From Kribbella soli (lineage in GTDB: Bacteria; Actinomycetota; Actinomycetes; Propionibacteriales; Kribbellaceae): a stretch of DNA of 64,000 nucleotides. Below the pieces are notes generated by a model. That model ran no database searches, was not told where the DNA came from, and saw only the letters and a program-made list of their open reading frames with translations. Below, piece after piece: positions 50,179-59,200 of the stretch; position 1 is the stretch's first letter; each line of letters opens with the position of its first letter. Both the position numbers and the translations under genes were made by a program. The stretch is from assembly GCF_004331345.1 (NCBI RefSeq), contig NZ_SJJZ01000001.1:372001-436000 (forward strand), in the 5' to 3' direction.

Positions 50179-50193
50179 CTTTCCGGAAAGCGG
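50179..50193. repeat. Half copy of the F1 palindrome between convergent genes
   Basis: CTTTCCGGAAAG is a perfect 12 bp palindrome. On the minus strand CCGCTTTCCGGAAAG is identical to the first 15 bases of F1 copy B (59364-59378). It fills the whole gap between two convergent stop codons. Confidence 0.55.
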
Positions 50194-52227
50194 TTAGTTC
50201 ACCGTGAAGTCGTCTAGCTGGATCCAAGTGTCGAGGTTGGGGGCGTTGAAGCCGGCGTAGACGGTGAGTTCGTGGACGTTGGGCGGGACCTTCACCGTGA
50301 CCTCGTGGTGCACGTAGCCGGTGCCGGCGCCGAAGGTGGTGCTTGCGAGGTCGGTCGTTCCGGCGCGGACGCCGAAGCGGCCCTGGTCGGCGGGGAGGTT
50401 CGCTGACGCGTTGATCCAGGAGCCGAACGTGTACGTCGTACCGGGGACAACAGGCACGGTCTGGTACAGCGCGCTCCATCCCGTACACGTGCAGCGGATC
50501 CAGCCGTTGTTGGCGCCGGAGTGCGCGAAGCCGAGGCCGCGGTCGACGCCGTTGGCCGCTTTACCTTCGAAGAGCCACGCCGGCTTGCCGCCGACGGTGC
50601 CTTCGAACCCACCGTCGGCGAACTGCGACACGTAGCGAACAGCAACCTCAGAAGCAGTCGAGTACGAACGCGTCCCACCGGGCAGGCCGAACACCCGGAC
50701 CCCGTCCGTCTCCTGCACCGGGAAGGTGATCGTGTACGTCGTGTTCGCACCGGCCGACGCATCGCCCGGGTACGTCGGCGACACGGTCTGCGACCCGACC
50801 TCGACCCACTGCCCGTTCTGGCGAACCTGGACCCGCGGCCGCCCGGTGAAGTACCCGCCCTCGGCCGACACCGCCCCGGACGTGAACTCCACGTTGTTCA
50901 CCTTGTGCCGCGCGGGCCACTCGTACCCCCACCACGACGCACCCTTCACCTCGTCGTCGAAGTCGGACTCGCTCCCAGCCCGAGAGCCGTCGTTCAGCAC
51001 CGCGAGACTGCCCGACTGCGTGGATTTGGAGATCGCGACAGCGCCGGTCGAAGCAGCAGCGAGGTTGTCCGATCCCGGGAGGTTCGAGGCCGGCGTACCG
51101 ACGGACGGCGTCAGGACCAGCTTGCGCAGGTTGAAGTTGTAGACCGACGTACCGATTCCGCCTCCACCGCACGGGCACACGTTCGCCTGCAGGTACATCG
51201 TCTTACCGTCCGGCTGCACGAACTTCGACGGGATCGTCACGCCGTACCCGCCGTACTTCGAGGTCGACCACGGATACCCGCCGAAGTCCTTCGAGAGGAA
51301 GTGTTTCCACGGCCCCCACGGCGTCGGCGACTCGTAGAACTCGAAGGTGTACTCCGTCCACGACGTGTACACGTACCGCTTCTGCTGGGGCAGGTACGTC
51401 ACGCCGCCCTGACTGATCACGCTCAGATTGGAGGCGTTCGTCCCGTACGTCTGCGCGTACAACCGCCGCGGGTCGTTGAGCACCGGCTTGCGATCGGCGA
51501 TCTTCGCGGACCACCCGGACCCGGTGTAGAACTTCCACGCGCTCCTGTCCTGCACGTCACGCTTGGGCACCCGCGCCAGGAACACGCTCTGCGGATCGGG
51601 GACCGTGTCGTCGAACGAGTCCCGCCAGTTCCCGTCCAGCCCGTACGCGTACACATAGCCGTCGGGCCCGGCGGCTCCGCCCTTGCCGAAGTCCGCGAAC
51701 CAGATCGTCGTGAACACATGGTCCGCGAACATCGGCTTCGACTTGTCCCACGTCCACGTCCGCCCGTGGTCGGTCGACTTCAGGATCGTCGCCGCCGGTA
51801 CGTCGTTGAAGTCGAGCGCGAGGTCCTGGACGGCGAGGTACAGAGTGTCGCCGACGCACACCATCCCGGTCGGCTTCCGGTTGTACCCGGCACCGCTCCA
51901 GACGGACCCGACCTGATCCCCACGAGAGATCGTTGCCCCGGACAAGTTTCCCGGCGTACCGGTGATCTCGCTGACCGCGATGTCGGCGAAGTCGCCGTCG
52001 ACGCTGAACCCCTTGCCGTCACCGTTCGCGGCGTAGAGCTTGTCGTTGCCGGCCCAGCACGACGGCCACAGGTCGCCGTCGCTCTTGCTCGGCGTGCCTT
52101 TCGCCTCCACCTGGGCAGTGCCGATCGCGTTCACGGTGGCGACCTCCTGGGGATTCGAGGACTGGGTCAGGAGTGTCGCCGTTCCGAAGACCAGCGGCAG
52201 GACAGCGAGCAAGGCCCCACGCTTCAT
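50194..52227 (-). CDS. Secreted DUF4185-like (GH183-type) beta-propeller with discoidin-like and carbohydrate-binding domains
   Basis: 677-residue exported protein. A signal peptide (about 1-22) is followed by a propeller-type region (about 45-375) with DLWPSCWAGNDKLYAANGDG near the front and GRTWTWDKSKPMFADHVFTT, which I read as DUF4185-like; endo-D-arabinanases of family GH183 come from this group. A discoidin-like module (about 385-535, with SESDFDDEVKGASWWGYEWP) and a CBM4/CBM-like jelly roll (about 540-677) follow. It ends the operon with the DUF2961 gene (3 nt gap). The fold call is moderate; the enzyme activity is inferred mainly from the GH172 neighbour. Confidence 0.7.
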   Translation of the reverse strand: MKRGALLAVLPLVFGTATLLTQSSNPQEVATVNAIGTAQVEAKGTPSKSDGDLWPSCWAGNDKLYAANGDGKGFSVDGDFADIAVSEITGTPGNLSGATISRGDQVGSVWSGAGYNRKPTGMVCVGDTLYLAVQDLALDFNDVPAATILKSTDHGRTWTWDKSKPMFADHVFTTIWFADFGKGGAAGPDGYVYAYGLDGNWRDSFDDTVPDPQSVFLARVPKRDVQDRSAWKFYTGSGWSAKIADRKPVLNDPRRLYAQTYGTNASNLSVISQGGVTYLPQQKRYVYTSWTEYTFEFYESPTPWGPWKHFLSKDFGGYPWSTSKYGGYGVTIPSKFVQPDGKTMYLQANVCPCGGGGIGTSVYNFNLRKLVLTPSVGTPASNLPGSDNLAAASTGAVAISKSTQSGSLAVLNDGSRAGSESDFDDEVKGASWWGYEWPARHKVNNVEFTSGAVSAEGGYFTGRPRVQVRQNGQWVEVGSQTVSPTYPGDASAGANTTYTITFPVQETDGVRVFGLPGGTRSYSTASEVAVRYVSQFADGGFEGTVGGKPAWLFEGKAANGVDRGLGFAHSGANNGWIRCTCTGWSALYQTVPVVPGTTYTFGSWINASANLPADQGRFGVRAGTTDLASTTFGAGTGYVHHEVTVKVPPNVHELTVYAGFNAPNLDTWIQLDDFTVN

Positions 52228-52230
52228 GAG

Positions 52231-53256
52231 CTATCCCTTCAAGGTTTGGTACCAGTACGCGACCGACGACCAGTCGTCGCTGCGCTTGTTGGCGTGCCCG
52301 TGCTCGATGGTCACGCGGATCGAGCTGAAGAACGTGATCGGATCCTCGACGTGGAAGCGGTACAGCGAGATCTCGCCGCTCCAGTTGGCTCCGCCAGGCA
52401 GCGTGATCCCGTGGTACGGCGCGGAGTACGGCTCACTCGGGCACCATGCGGTGTTGAAGTAGTCCTCGGTCCCCGTGCCGTGCAGTGACGGCGGGAACGG
52501 CTCGCCGTCGATGAAGATCATGTCGTCGCCCTCGCCGTACCAGTTCCACTCGGCCGACTCGCGCAGGTTCCGGATGCTCACGACGCACCCGACGTAATGC
52601 CCCTTGCCCTCGGTGTCGAGGACGACGTAGTTCCCGTCGCCGGACAGATTCGTCCCCTCGACCTGGTACTGGCGCAACGTCTCGGAGCCCTGCGGTACGC
52701 CGTCCGTCGGATGCTGCCTGTTGTACGACGCATGGAAGTACCCGAGCCCGTCCTGCGCGCCGTCGAACAGCTCGTAGTCGACGTAGTAGTAGAAGAACAC
52801 CGGAGCCGCCGTGAGCTCCGAGACGATCTCGACCTTCGCTCGGGAGGCAAAGGGCATGTGGAACCAGCAGTTGAAACCCTTCCCGTCCTGCGGGCTCATC
52901 TGCAGCGGTGCGCTGACGAAGTTGACGGTCTTCCCGTGCCCGACGCCGAAGAAGTCGCCCAACGGCGCGAGCACACTGGGTTGATCGGAGTCCTCCCAGG
53001 TGATGCGCAGGATCAGCTTCCGCAGGTAGTCCCCATCGACCTCGTCGGGACCCCACGCACTGTCTCGCGCGACGGTGCACCAGATGTGGTTGATCGATCC
53101 GGGCCCGTCGATCTCCGCCAGTACGGCGGTCTCACCCGGACGGATCGTCAGTCGGTCGTCGTTGCCACCCGTCCGGTCCCAGCTGGACGCCCGGCGGCGC
53201 TTGGAGTCCCGTAGTCGAGGCAGATCACGAAGACTGCTCCCGTAGTCGCCGTACAT
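52231..53256 (-). CDS. DUF2961 / GH172-family glycoside hydrolase
   Basis: 341-residue protein of DUF2961, now family GH172, which includes exo-acting D-arabinofuranosidases and difructose-anhydride enzymes. Characteristic blocks are DGPGSINHIWCTVARDS (about 50-66), FFGVGHGKTVNFVSAPLQMS (about 102-121) and a conserved acidic stretch, YGEGDDMIFIDGE (240-252) then GTGTEDYF (260-267), with Glu242, Glu252 and Glu264 as catalytic candidates. No signal peptide: it would act on imported oligosaccharides. Start ATG 53256 behind GAAAGG. Likely LacI-controlled. Confidence 0.88.
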   Translation of the reverse strand: MYGDYGSSLRDLPRLRDSKRRRASSWDRTGGNDDRLTIRPGETAVLAEIDGPGSINHIWCTVARDSAWGPDEVDGDYLRKLILRITWEDSDQPSVLAPLGDFFGVGHGKTVNFVSAPLQMSPQDGKGFNCWFHMPFASRAKVEIVSELTAAPVFFYYYVDYELFDGAQDGLGYFHASYNRQHPTDGVPQGSETLRQYQVEGTNLSGDGNYVVLDTEGKGHYVGCVVSIRNLRESAEWNWYGEGDDMIFIDGEPFPPSLHGTGTEDYFNTAWCPSEPYSAPYHGITLPGGANWSGEISLYRFHVEDPITFFSSIRVTIEHGHANKRSDDWSSVAYWYQTLKG

Positions 53257-53353
53257 ATGAGCCTTTCACCTGAGCCTTCTCCTTGAGTCCGGTCGCCTTC
53301 ATCGCGTCGACGAACCGGCGCCGGCCCGCGACGAACACCACGACCGTGCGCTT
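53225..53353 (-). pseudogene. Possible C-terminal remnant of a carbohydrate ABC transporter permease
   Basis: In the leader before the DUF2961 gene, a minus-strand frame reads TVVVFVAGRRRFVDAMKATG followed by LKEKAQVKGSYV and stops at 53225, 31 bp inside the DUF2961 gene in another frame. The pattern hydrophobic-R-x-F-V-x-(A/G)-x-x-x-T/S-G-L-K is how many actinobacterial sugar ABC permeases end. Only about 40 codons remain and no start with a ribosome site is visible. It suggests a deleted transporter that once preceded the hydrolase gene. This is my weakest protein call in this region. Confidence 0.4.
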
Positions 53354-53358
53354 CGAGG

Positions 53359-53404
53359 GGCAATCGATTTCTCGCAATCTACGATCGGCGACCGGGGCGG
53401 TCAA
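53359..53404 (-). promoter_or_regulatory. Promoter and LacI-type operator for the DUF2961-DUF4185 operon
   Basis: On the minus strand TTGACC (53404-53399) and TAGATT (53381-53376) are 17 nt apart. Right after the -10 lies the operator GGCAATCGATTTCT (53359-53372, read on the plus strand), fitting nGnAAnCGnTTnCn. A repressor bound there would cover the transcription start. A leader of about 110 nt with the permease remnant follows. Confidence 0.65.
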
Positions 53405-53480
53405 GGGGCGACGGGGAGACGATGTGATCAACTCCGGCAATTCCCGCGTGTACACAAGGCTTTCGACCTGGGCGCAGCCG

Positions 53481-53526
53481 TTGACACCACCCGATCCCAC
53501 TGCCTAATCTGCGGAAATCGATTTCT
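53481..53526 (+). promoter_or_regulatory. Promoter and LacI-type operator for the isomerase-kinase-lacI operon
   Basis: TTGACA (53481-53486) and TAATCT (53505-53510) are 18 nt apart. The operator GGAAATCGATTTCT (53513-53526), containing the perfect palindrome GAAATCGATTTC, starts 2 bp after the -10. It differs from the minus-strand operator at only one base. Two matching sites at two divergent promoters strongly suggest one LacI regulon. Confidence 0.75.
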
Positions 53527-53544
53527 GAGATGAGAGGCACTGGG

Positions 53545-54207
53545 ATGTCAGTTGTGCCGAACCGTGCGTCCGCCCACCGCACGGCCGACGAGCTGTCCAG
53601 AGACCTGGTGGCACGGGGACTGCAGGCGGCGCGGGACGCCATCGAGACCGAGGCCGCTGCTGTTTCGGCGCTCGCCGACCGCCTGGACGGGGTGTTCCTG
53701 GAGGTACTGACCGCGGTTGCCCGGTGCGAAGGCCACCTGGTGGTGACCGGCCTCGGCAAGTCCGGCCTGGTCGGACGGAAGATCGCCGCGACGCTCGCGA
53801 GCACAGGTACTCCGGCGACGTTCATCCACTCCGGCGACGCGTTGCACGGGGACTCCGGCGCCGTGACGACCCGCGATCTCGTGCTGGCATTGTCAGCGTC
53901 CGGAGAAACGGCCGAGGTGTGCGAGTTCGCCCGGATGTTGCGGGACCGGCAGATCCCGGTGATCGCGATGACCGGTCGCGAGGAGTCGACGCTGGCGCAG
54001 CTGGCGACGTACACGCTGGACACGATGGTGCTCCGCGAGGCGGATCCGTTGAACCTGGCGCCGACCGCGTCGACGACCGCCTCGTTGGCGATGGGCGACG
54101 CGCTGGCGTGTGCGCTCGTCGTACTGCGGGAGTTCAGTCATCACGACTTCGCGCAGTTCCATCCGTCCGGTGCCCTGGGCAAGCGTCTCTCGGAGGACCA
54201 GGCATGA
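53545..54207 (+). CDS. SIS-domain D-arabinose-5-phosphate isomerase-like protein (KdsD/KpsF/GutQ type)
   Basis: 220-residue isomerase lacking the CBS pair of KdsD. SIS motifs are clear: LVVTGLGKSGLVGRKIAATL, STGTPATFIHSGDALHGDSG and VLALSASGETAEVCEFARML, then ADPLNLAPTASTTASLAMGD, all typical of arabinose-5-phosphate isomerases that interconvert D-arabinose-5-P and D-ribulose-5-P. Here it is not in a KDO/LPS context. Start ATG 53545 with GAGAGGC upstream; ATG 53530 would sit in the operator. Its stop overlaps the kinase start (ATGA). Confidence 0.88.
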   Translation: MSVVPNRASAHRTADELSRDLVARGLQAARDAIETEAAAVSALADRLDGVFLEVLTAVARCEGHLVVTGLGKSGLVGRKIAATLASTGTPATFIHSGDALHGDSGAVTTRDLVLALSASGETAEVCEFARMLRDRQIPVIAMTGREESTLAQLATYTLDTMVLREADPLNLAPTASTTASLAMGDALACALVVLREFSHHDFAQFHPSGALGKRLSEDQA

Positions 54208-55142
54208 CCGATGTCTGTGTGCTCGGATCGTTCATGAAGGACCTGGTCGCGTCGGCGGAGCGGCGGCCGTTGCCGGGCGAGACGTTGCACGGCACCGGGT
54301 TCGCGGAATTCCTCGGCGGCAAGGGCGTGAACCAGGCGATCGCGGCGGCCCGGATGGGTGCGCGGACGGCGATCGTCGGGACGATCGGCGAGGATCGGTA
54401 CGGCGAGGAGTTCCTGGAACTGCTGTCGGCGAACGGGGTCGACACCTCGTGGGTGGTGCGACACCCGTCGCTCGGCACCGGGGTGGGGCTGCCGCTGGTG
54501 CTGCCGGACGGCGGGAACTCGATCATCATCGTGTCCCGCGCGAACGCGGCGATCACAGCATTGGACGTCGAGGCCGCCACCGACGTACTGACCGCGAGCA
54601 AGGTGCTGAGCGTGCAACTCGAGCTCCCGGTCGAGGCGAGCCACACCGCCCTTCGGCTCGCCTCGGCCGCGGGCGTCACCACGATCCTCACGCCTGCGCC
54701 GGTCGGCCCGGTCGACCCGACGCTGGGGTCGTACGTCGACATCCTGGTGCCGAACGAGGTGGAGGCGGCGGCGCTCACCGGGCTGAACTGCGACGACGAG
54801 TCGCAGGTGCCGATGATCGCGCGCAAACTCGCCGAGGACTGGGACCTGCGGGCCTGTGTGGTGACGCTCGGAGCTCGGGGTGCCTATGTCCTGGACCGGG
54901 TCGGCGGGTTCGAGGAGCGGATCAGCGCGCACGAGGTCGACACCGTCGACACGGTCGGCGCCGGCGACGCGTTCTGCGGTTCCCTGGCCGCGTCACTCGC
55001 GGACGGGGCCGGCCTGGTGGACGCCGTACGACTGGCGAACGCGGCGGGTGCCCTGTCCACCACAGTGCACGGCGCCGCCGACTCCGCACCTTCCCAGGCC
55101 GCGGCGCTCGCACTACTGGAAGGCGTTACGTCGGCATCATGA
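54204..55142 (+). CDS. PfkB/ribokinase-family sugar kinase
   Basis: 312-residue kinase. The N-terminal signature FLGGKGVNQAIAAARMGART and the C-terminal catalytic DTVGAGDAFCGSLAASLADG (with the base Asp) are intact, as in ribokinase. Given the preceding D-arabinose-5-phosphate isomerase, the substrate may be D-arabinose or another pentofuranose, not ribose; that is inference. It is translationally coupled to the isomerase by a 4 bp overlap and precedes lacI by 69 bp. Confidence 0.9.
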   Translation: MTDVCVLGSFMKDLVASAERRPLPGETLHGTGFAEFLGGKGVNQAIAAARMGARTAIVGTIGEDRYGEEFLELLSANGVDTSWVVRHPSLGTGVGLPLVLPDGGNSIIIVSRANAAITALDVEAATDVLTASKVLSVQLELPVEASHTALRLASAAGVTTILTPAPVGPVDPTLGSYVDILVPNEVEAAALTGLNCDDESQVPMIARKLAEDWDLRACVVTLGARGAYVLDRVGGFEERISAHEVDTVDTVGAGDAFCGSLAASLADGAGLVDAVRLANAAGALSTTVHGAADSAPSQAAALALLEGVTSAS

Positions 55143-55211
55143 GATCCTTTGGTCGGGATCGGAGTTAGAGTGCGATCCAGACGACCATCGGATCTCCAGC
55201 GGGGAGCGGGT

Positions 55212-56210
55212 ATGACGACGATCTACGACGTAGCGCGTAGGTCGGGGGTGTCACCGGCGACGGTGTCACGCGTGCTGAGCGGCCGGCGGAACGTGGACCC
55301 CGAGCTGTCCGAGAAGGTCCGGGCCGCGGTCGCGGAACTCGGCTACCGCCCGAACGGGGTCGCGCGGAACCTGCGCAAGTCGTCGACGAACCTCTGGGCG
55401 GTCGTCATCTCGGACATCGAGAACCCGTTCTTCACCTCGCTCGTCCGCGGGCTCGAGGACGTCGCGCAGACCGAGGGGTACCACGTCGTCCTCTGCAACT
55501 CCGACGAGGATTCCGCGAAGGAAGCGGCGTACGCGTCGGCGGTCCTGACCGACCAGATGGCCGGCGTGGTGATCTCCCCGACGTCGACGGCCGAGGGCGT
55601 CCACCTGCTCGCGAACGCGAAGATCCCGCTCGTGATGATCGACCGCCGCGTCGAAGGCGTCGAGGCCGACACCGTGCTGGTCGACAACGAGCACGGCGCC
55701 TTCGAGGGCGTCAAACACCTGATCGACGGCGGGTACCGGCGGATCGCCTGCATCACCGGCCCGCGCAAGGTGTCGACGGCGATGGACCGGCTGGCCGGGT
55801 ACCGGTCGGCGCTGCGGGCCGGCGGGATCCGGTACGACAAGGACCTGGTCCGGCACGCCGACTTCCGCGAGGCCGGCGGGTACGCCGCGATGGAAAGCCT
55901 GCTCGAACTCCCCGATCCGCCCGAGGCGCTGTTCGCCACCAACAACCTGATGACCGTCGGCGCCCTGGAATGCCTGGCGAAGAAGGGCTTGCGCGCGCCG
56001 GACGACATCGCGATCGTGGGCTTCGACGACATACCGTGGGCGGACCTCGTCATCCCCAGCCTCACCACGGTCGCCCAACCCACCTACGAGCTGGGCCGCA
56101 CCGCCGGCATGCTGCTGAAGGACCGCACCGCCTCCCCCGGCCGCCCGCCCTCCACCGTCACCCTCCGCACCGAACTCCACATCCGAGCCACCTCAGCCCC
56201 CAAGAAGTAG
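55212..56210 (+). CDS. LacI family transcriptional regulator
   Basis: 332-residue repressor. The HTH (residues 3-22, IYDVARRSGVSPATVSRVLS) and hinge helix (NGVARNLRKSST) are followed by a periplasmic-binding-protein-like sensor (VVISDIENPFFTSLVRGLED, and later ALFATNNLMTVGALECLAKK and IAIVGFDDIPWADL). It is the natural owner of the two near-identical operators at 53359 and 53513, with a pentose or arabino-oligosaccharide as inducer by context. ATG 55212 follows GGGGAG. Confidence 0.93.
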   Translation: MTTIYDVARRSGVSPATVSRVLSGRRNVDPELSEKVRAAVAELGYRPNGVARNLRKSSTNLWAVVISDIENPFFTSLVRGLEDVAQTEGYHVVLCNSDEDSAKEAAYASAVLTDQMAGVVISPTSTAEGVHLLANAKIPLVMIDRRVEGVEADTVLVDNEHGAFEGVKHLIDGGYRRIACITGPRKVSTAMDRLAGYRSALRAGGIRYDKDLVRHADFREAGGYAAMESLLELPDPPEALFATNNLMTVGALECLAKKGLRAPDDIAIVGFDDIPWADLVIPSLTTVAQPTYELGRTAGMLLKDRTASPGRPPSTVTLRTELHIRATSAPKK

Positions 56211-56218
56211 TCCGGCCG

Positions 56219-59200
56219 TCAGTCCAGGAGTTCTAGTTGGGCGAGGGTTGTTGGGGTCGGGGTGGTTAGGCGGTAGTGCTGGTATTCGCCGGGGGTTTTG
56301 ATGGTGAAGGGGCGGGTTTGGCGGGGCCAGGGGAAGGTTTGGTTGGTGCGTTCGTCGAGGACGGTCCACGTGGTGCCGTCGGTGGAGGCTTCTAGTTGCC
56401 AGGTGGTGGGGGCCGCCGCGGAGCCCGACGTGAGGGTGTAGAGGGTCGGGGTTGCGGGGGCGGGGAGGGACCACGTGGTTACCGGGTCGATGGTGGTTTC
56501 GGTGGTGGACGTGTCGTCGAACAGGGGGTTGTTCGGGTCTACCGGGATCAGGTCGAGGAGGGGCGTGGGGACGGTGTCGTCGGAGGTGAGCGCCGGCGGG
56601 AGTTCCAGCGTCGCCCAGTCGGACGGCTCGGCGCCCAGCGTGAAGTGGAGTTGACCGGCGGCAGTCAGGTCCGCGTGGGTGATTGATGCTATGGACAACT
56701 GCTTGCCGTCGACCTGGAGCTCTTGCACATAAGGGTGTTCGGGGTTGGCAGCAGTGATCGTGATGGGCGTGCCGCCGAGCGGGCTGACGACCGTACGGCG
56801 GAACAGTGGCGAGCCGATCGCGTACTCGGGAGCACCGACCCGGAGCGGGTAGAGACCGAGTGCGGCGAACAGGTACCACGCGGACATTTCACCGTTGTCC
56901 TCGTCGCCCGGGTACCCCTGCCCGATCTGCTCACCGACGTACAGCCGGTCGAGGACCTCGCGGGCGATCGCCTGGGTCTTGGCCGGCGTACCGGTGTAGT
57001 TGTACATCCAGGCGATGTGGTGCGCCGGCTGGTTCGAGAAGCCGAACTGGCCCATCCGGACCGCCTGGGCCTCGACCATCTCGTGGATGACGATCGAGTA
57101 CGTGCCCTTCTTCATCGCGAGTTCGGGCGTCGCGAAGAACGCGTCGAGCTTCGCCTCCAGACCGCGTGGCCCGCCGTACAGGTTGGCCAGGCCGCGTGGG
57201 TCGTGCGCGACGTGGAACGCGAAGTTCCAGCCGTCGGTCTCGGTGAAGTCGCCGCCCCACTCCTCGGGGTCGAAGTCGGTGGGCGCCTTGGCGAAGGTGC
57301 CGTCCGGACGACGCCCCTGGAAGAAGTTGATGTCGTTGTCGAACAGCAGCACGTAGTTCAGCGACCGGCGGCGCAGGTACTCCGCTTCCTCCAGCAGCTG
57401 ATCACGACGCTCGGGGTAGACGTCGGCCAGGCGAGCGGCCATCTCCGCCAGCGCGAAGTCGTTCAGGTACGCCTCGAGCGACCACGACACGCTCTCCTCG
57501 GTGTCGGTGCTCACGTACCCGGCGAAGAACCCGGTCTCGACGCCCTTCCGCCCGACCTCGGTCGCCTCCGGCGCGACGGTCGCGTTCCGCAGCCCGGCGT
57601 CGTACGTCGCCAACGGGTCCGGCAACGCCACGCCCTTGAGGTAGGCGTCCGCGAACGACACGTCGGAGCTCGTCCCGGTCATGCAGTCCGCGTACCCGGG
57701 CGAGGACCAGCGAGCGATCCAGCCACCGTCGCGGTACTGCTGCACGAACCCGTCGACCAGCTCCGCGGCCAGCGCCGGGTAGAAGAACGCGTACGCCGGC
57801 CACGCGGTCCGGTACGTGTCCCAGAACCCGCTGTTCACGTACATCTTCCCGGCCTTCACGACCGCATTGGTCTCGCGTGCGGTCGCCGTACCGTCCGTCG
57901 GCAGGACCGGGCTCGCATAGCGGTACTCCGGTGCGTCCGACGTACCCGCGTTCTCGAAGTGTGAGTTCGGGTAGAGGTTGAGCCGGTACAGGTTGCCGTA
58001 CACGGTCCGCAGCTGCGGCGGTGTCGCGCCCTCCGGCCGGATCACCTGCAGGCGCTCGTTCCACACCGCGTTGGCGGCGGCCTGGATCTCCTCGAAGGAC
58101 CGCCCCTCGAGCTCGAGATACACGTTGTGCCGCGCCTGGTCGACGCCGATGAACGACGTCGCGATCCGCAGTGTCACCTCAGGTACGTCGAACGTCGCGG
58201 CGCGGGCGTTGGCGCGACCACCGCGCGCTTGGCCGAAGGCGGTGGGAACCGTCGAGAACTCGCCGTAGCAGTACATCCGGGTGCGACCGGTTTCGGAGCC
58301 GTTCTCAACCCATCCGGTGACCGCGTTCCCGTCGTACTCGAAGGCGCCGTTCTCGTCGATCGTGTCGAAGATCAGGTGCCGTCCGGGCGCGTCCTCGGGG
58401 AACGTGAAGCGGAAGATCGCGCCGTGGTCGGTCGGGGTGAGCTCCGCGCGGACACCGTTCGCGAGGTCGACCGCGTACAGATCGGGGCGGGCGGTCTCGT
58501 CGTCGTGGCTGAAAGCGGCGGCGCGCTCGGCGGGGTCGCCCAGCGGCTCGGCGGCGGCGACCGGCATGATCGTCAGCTGATCGCGGTCGCCCATCCACGG
58601 GCTCGGCTGGTGGGAGAACGTGAGGCCCTGCAGCTCGGGACGGTTGTCCGCGTTGTTGGCGCGGTGGTACTCGTACGGCCAGCGGTGCGTCGAGGCGTTC
58701 GTGACCGGCGTCAGGAAGTTGAACCCGTTCGGCCAGGCGGTGATCGGCAGCGTGTTGCCGCGGGAGAAGTCGTGGCTGGCGTTCGTCCCGCGGCGCGTGT
58801 CGACGTACGCCGCCAGGTCCGACCCATCGGGCTCCGCCGGCGCCGGGCCGATCTCGACGTCGTCGATCCATCCCGCGAACTCGTGGCCCGCCTCGGGCGC
58901 ATCCACCACGAGTACGACCTGCGCGATCGTCTGCCCCGCAGCCGCGGTCAGATCGACCTGTACGTCGTTCCACTGGTCGGCGTACAGGATCTTCGCGGCG
59001 CCCTGCCCCGCGGCGTCAGCAGTCTTCCCGTACTGGTCCAGGGCCCCGTCCAGCCGCGTCCCGTCCGCAAACACCACCTCGACCGCCACGTACGTCGCCG
59101 AGTAGGTCAGCCCCGCGTCGAGCTCCGGATAGACCTTGTATCGCAACCGATCCCCCGCCGCGACCACCCGTCCCCCACCAGGCAGCTCAACCTCGCGCCG

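Noticed and set aside
53545..54207. Isomerase as part of a KDO/LPS pathway
   Set aside because: No KDO genes are nearby, Gram-positive actinomycetes have no LPS, and the CBS domains of KdsD are missing. A catabolic pentose role fits better.
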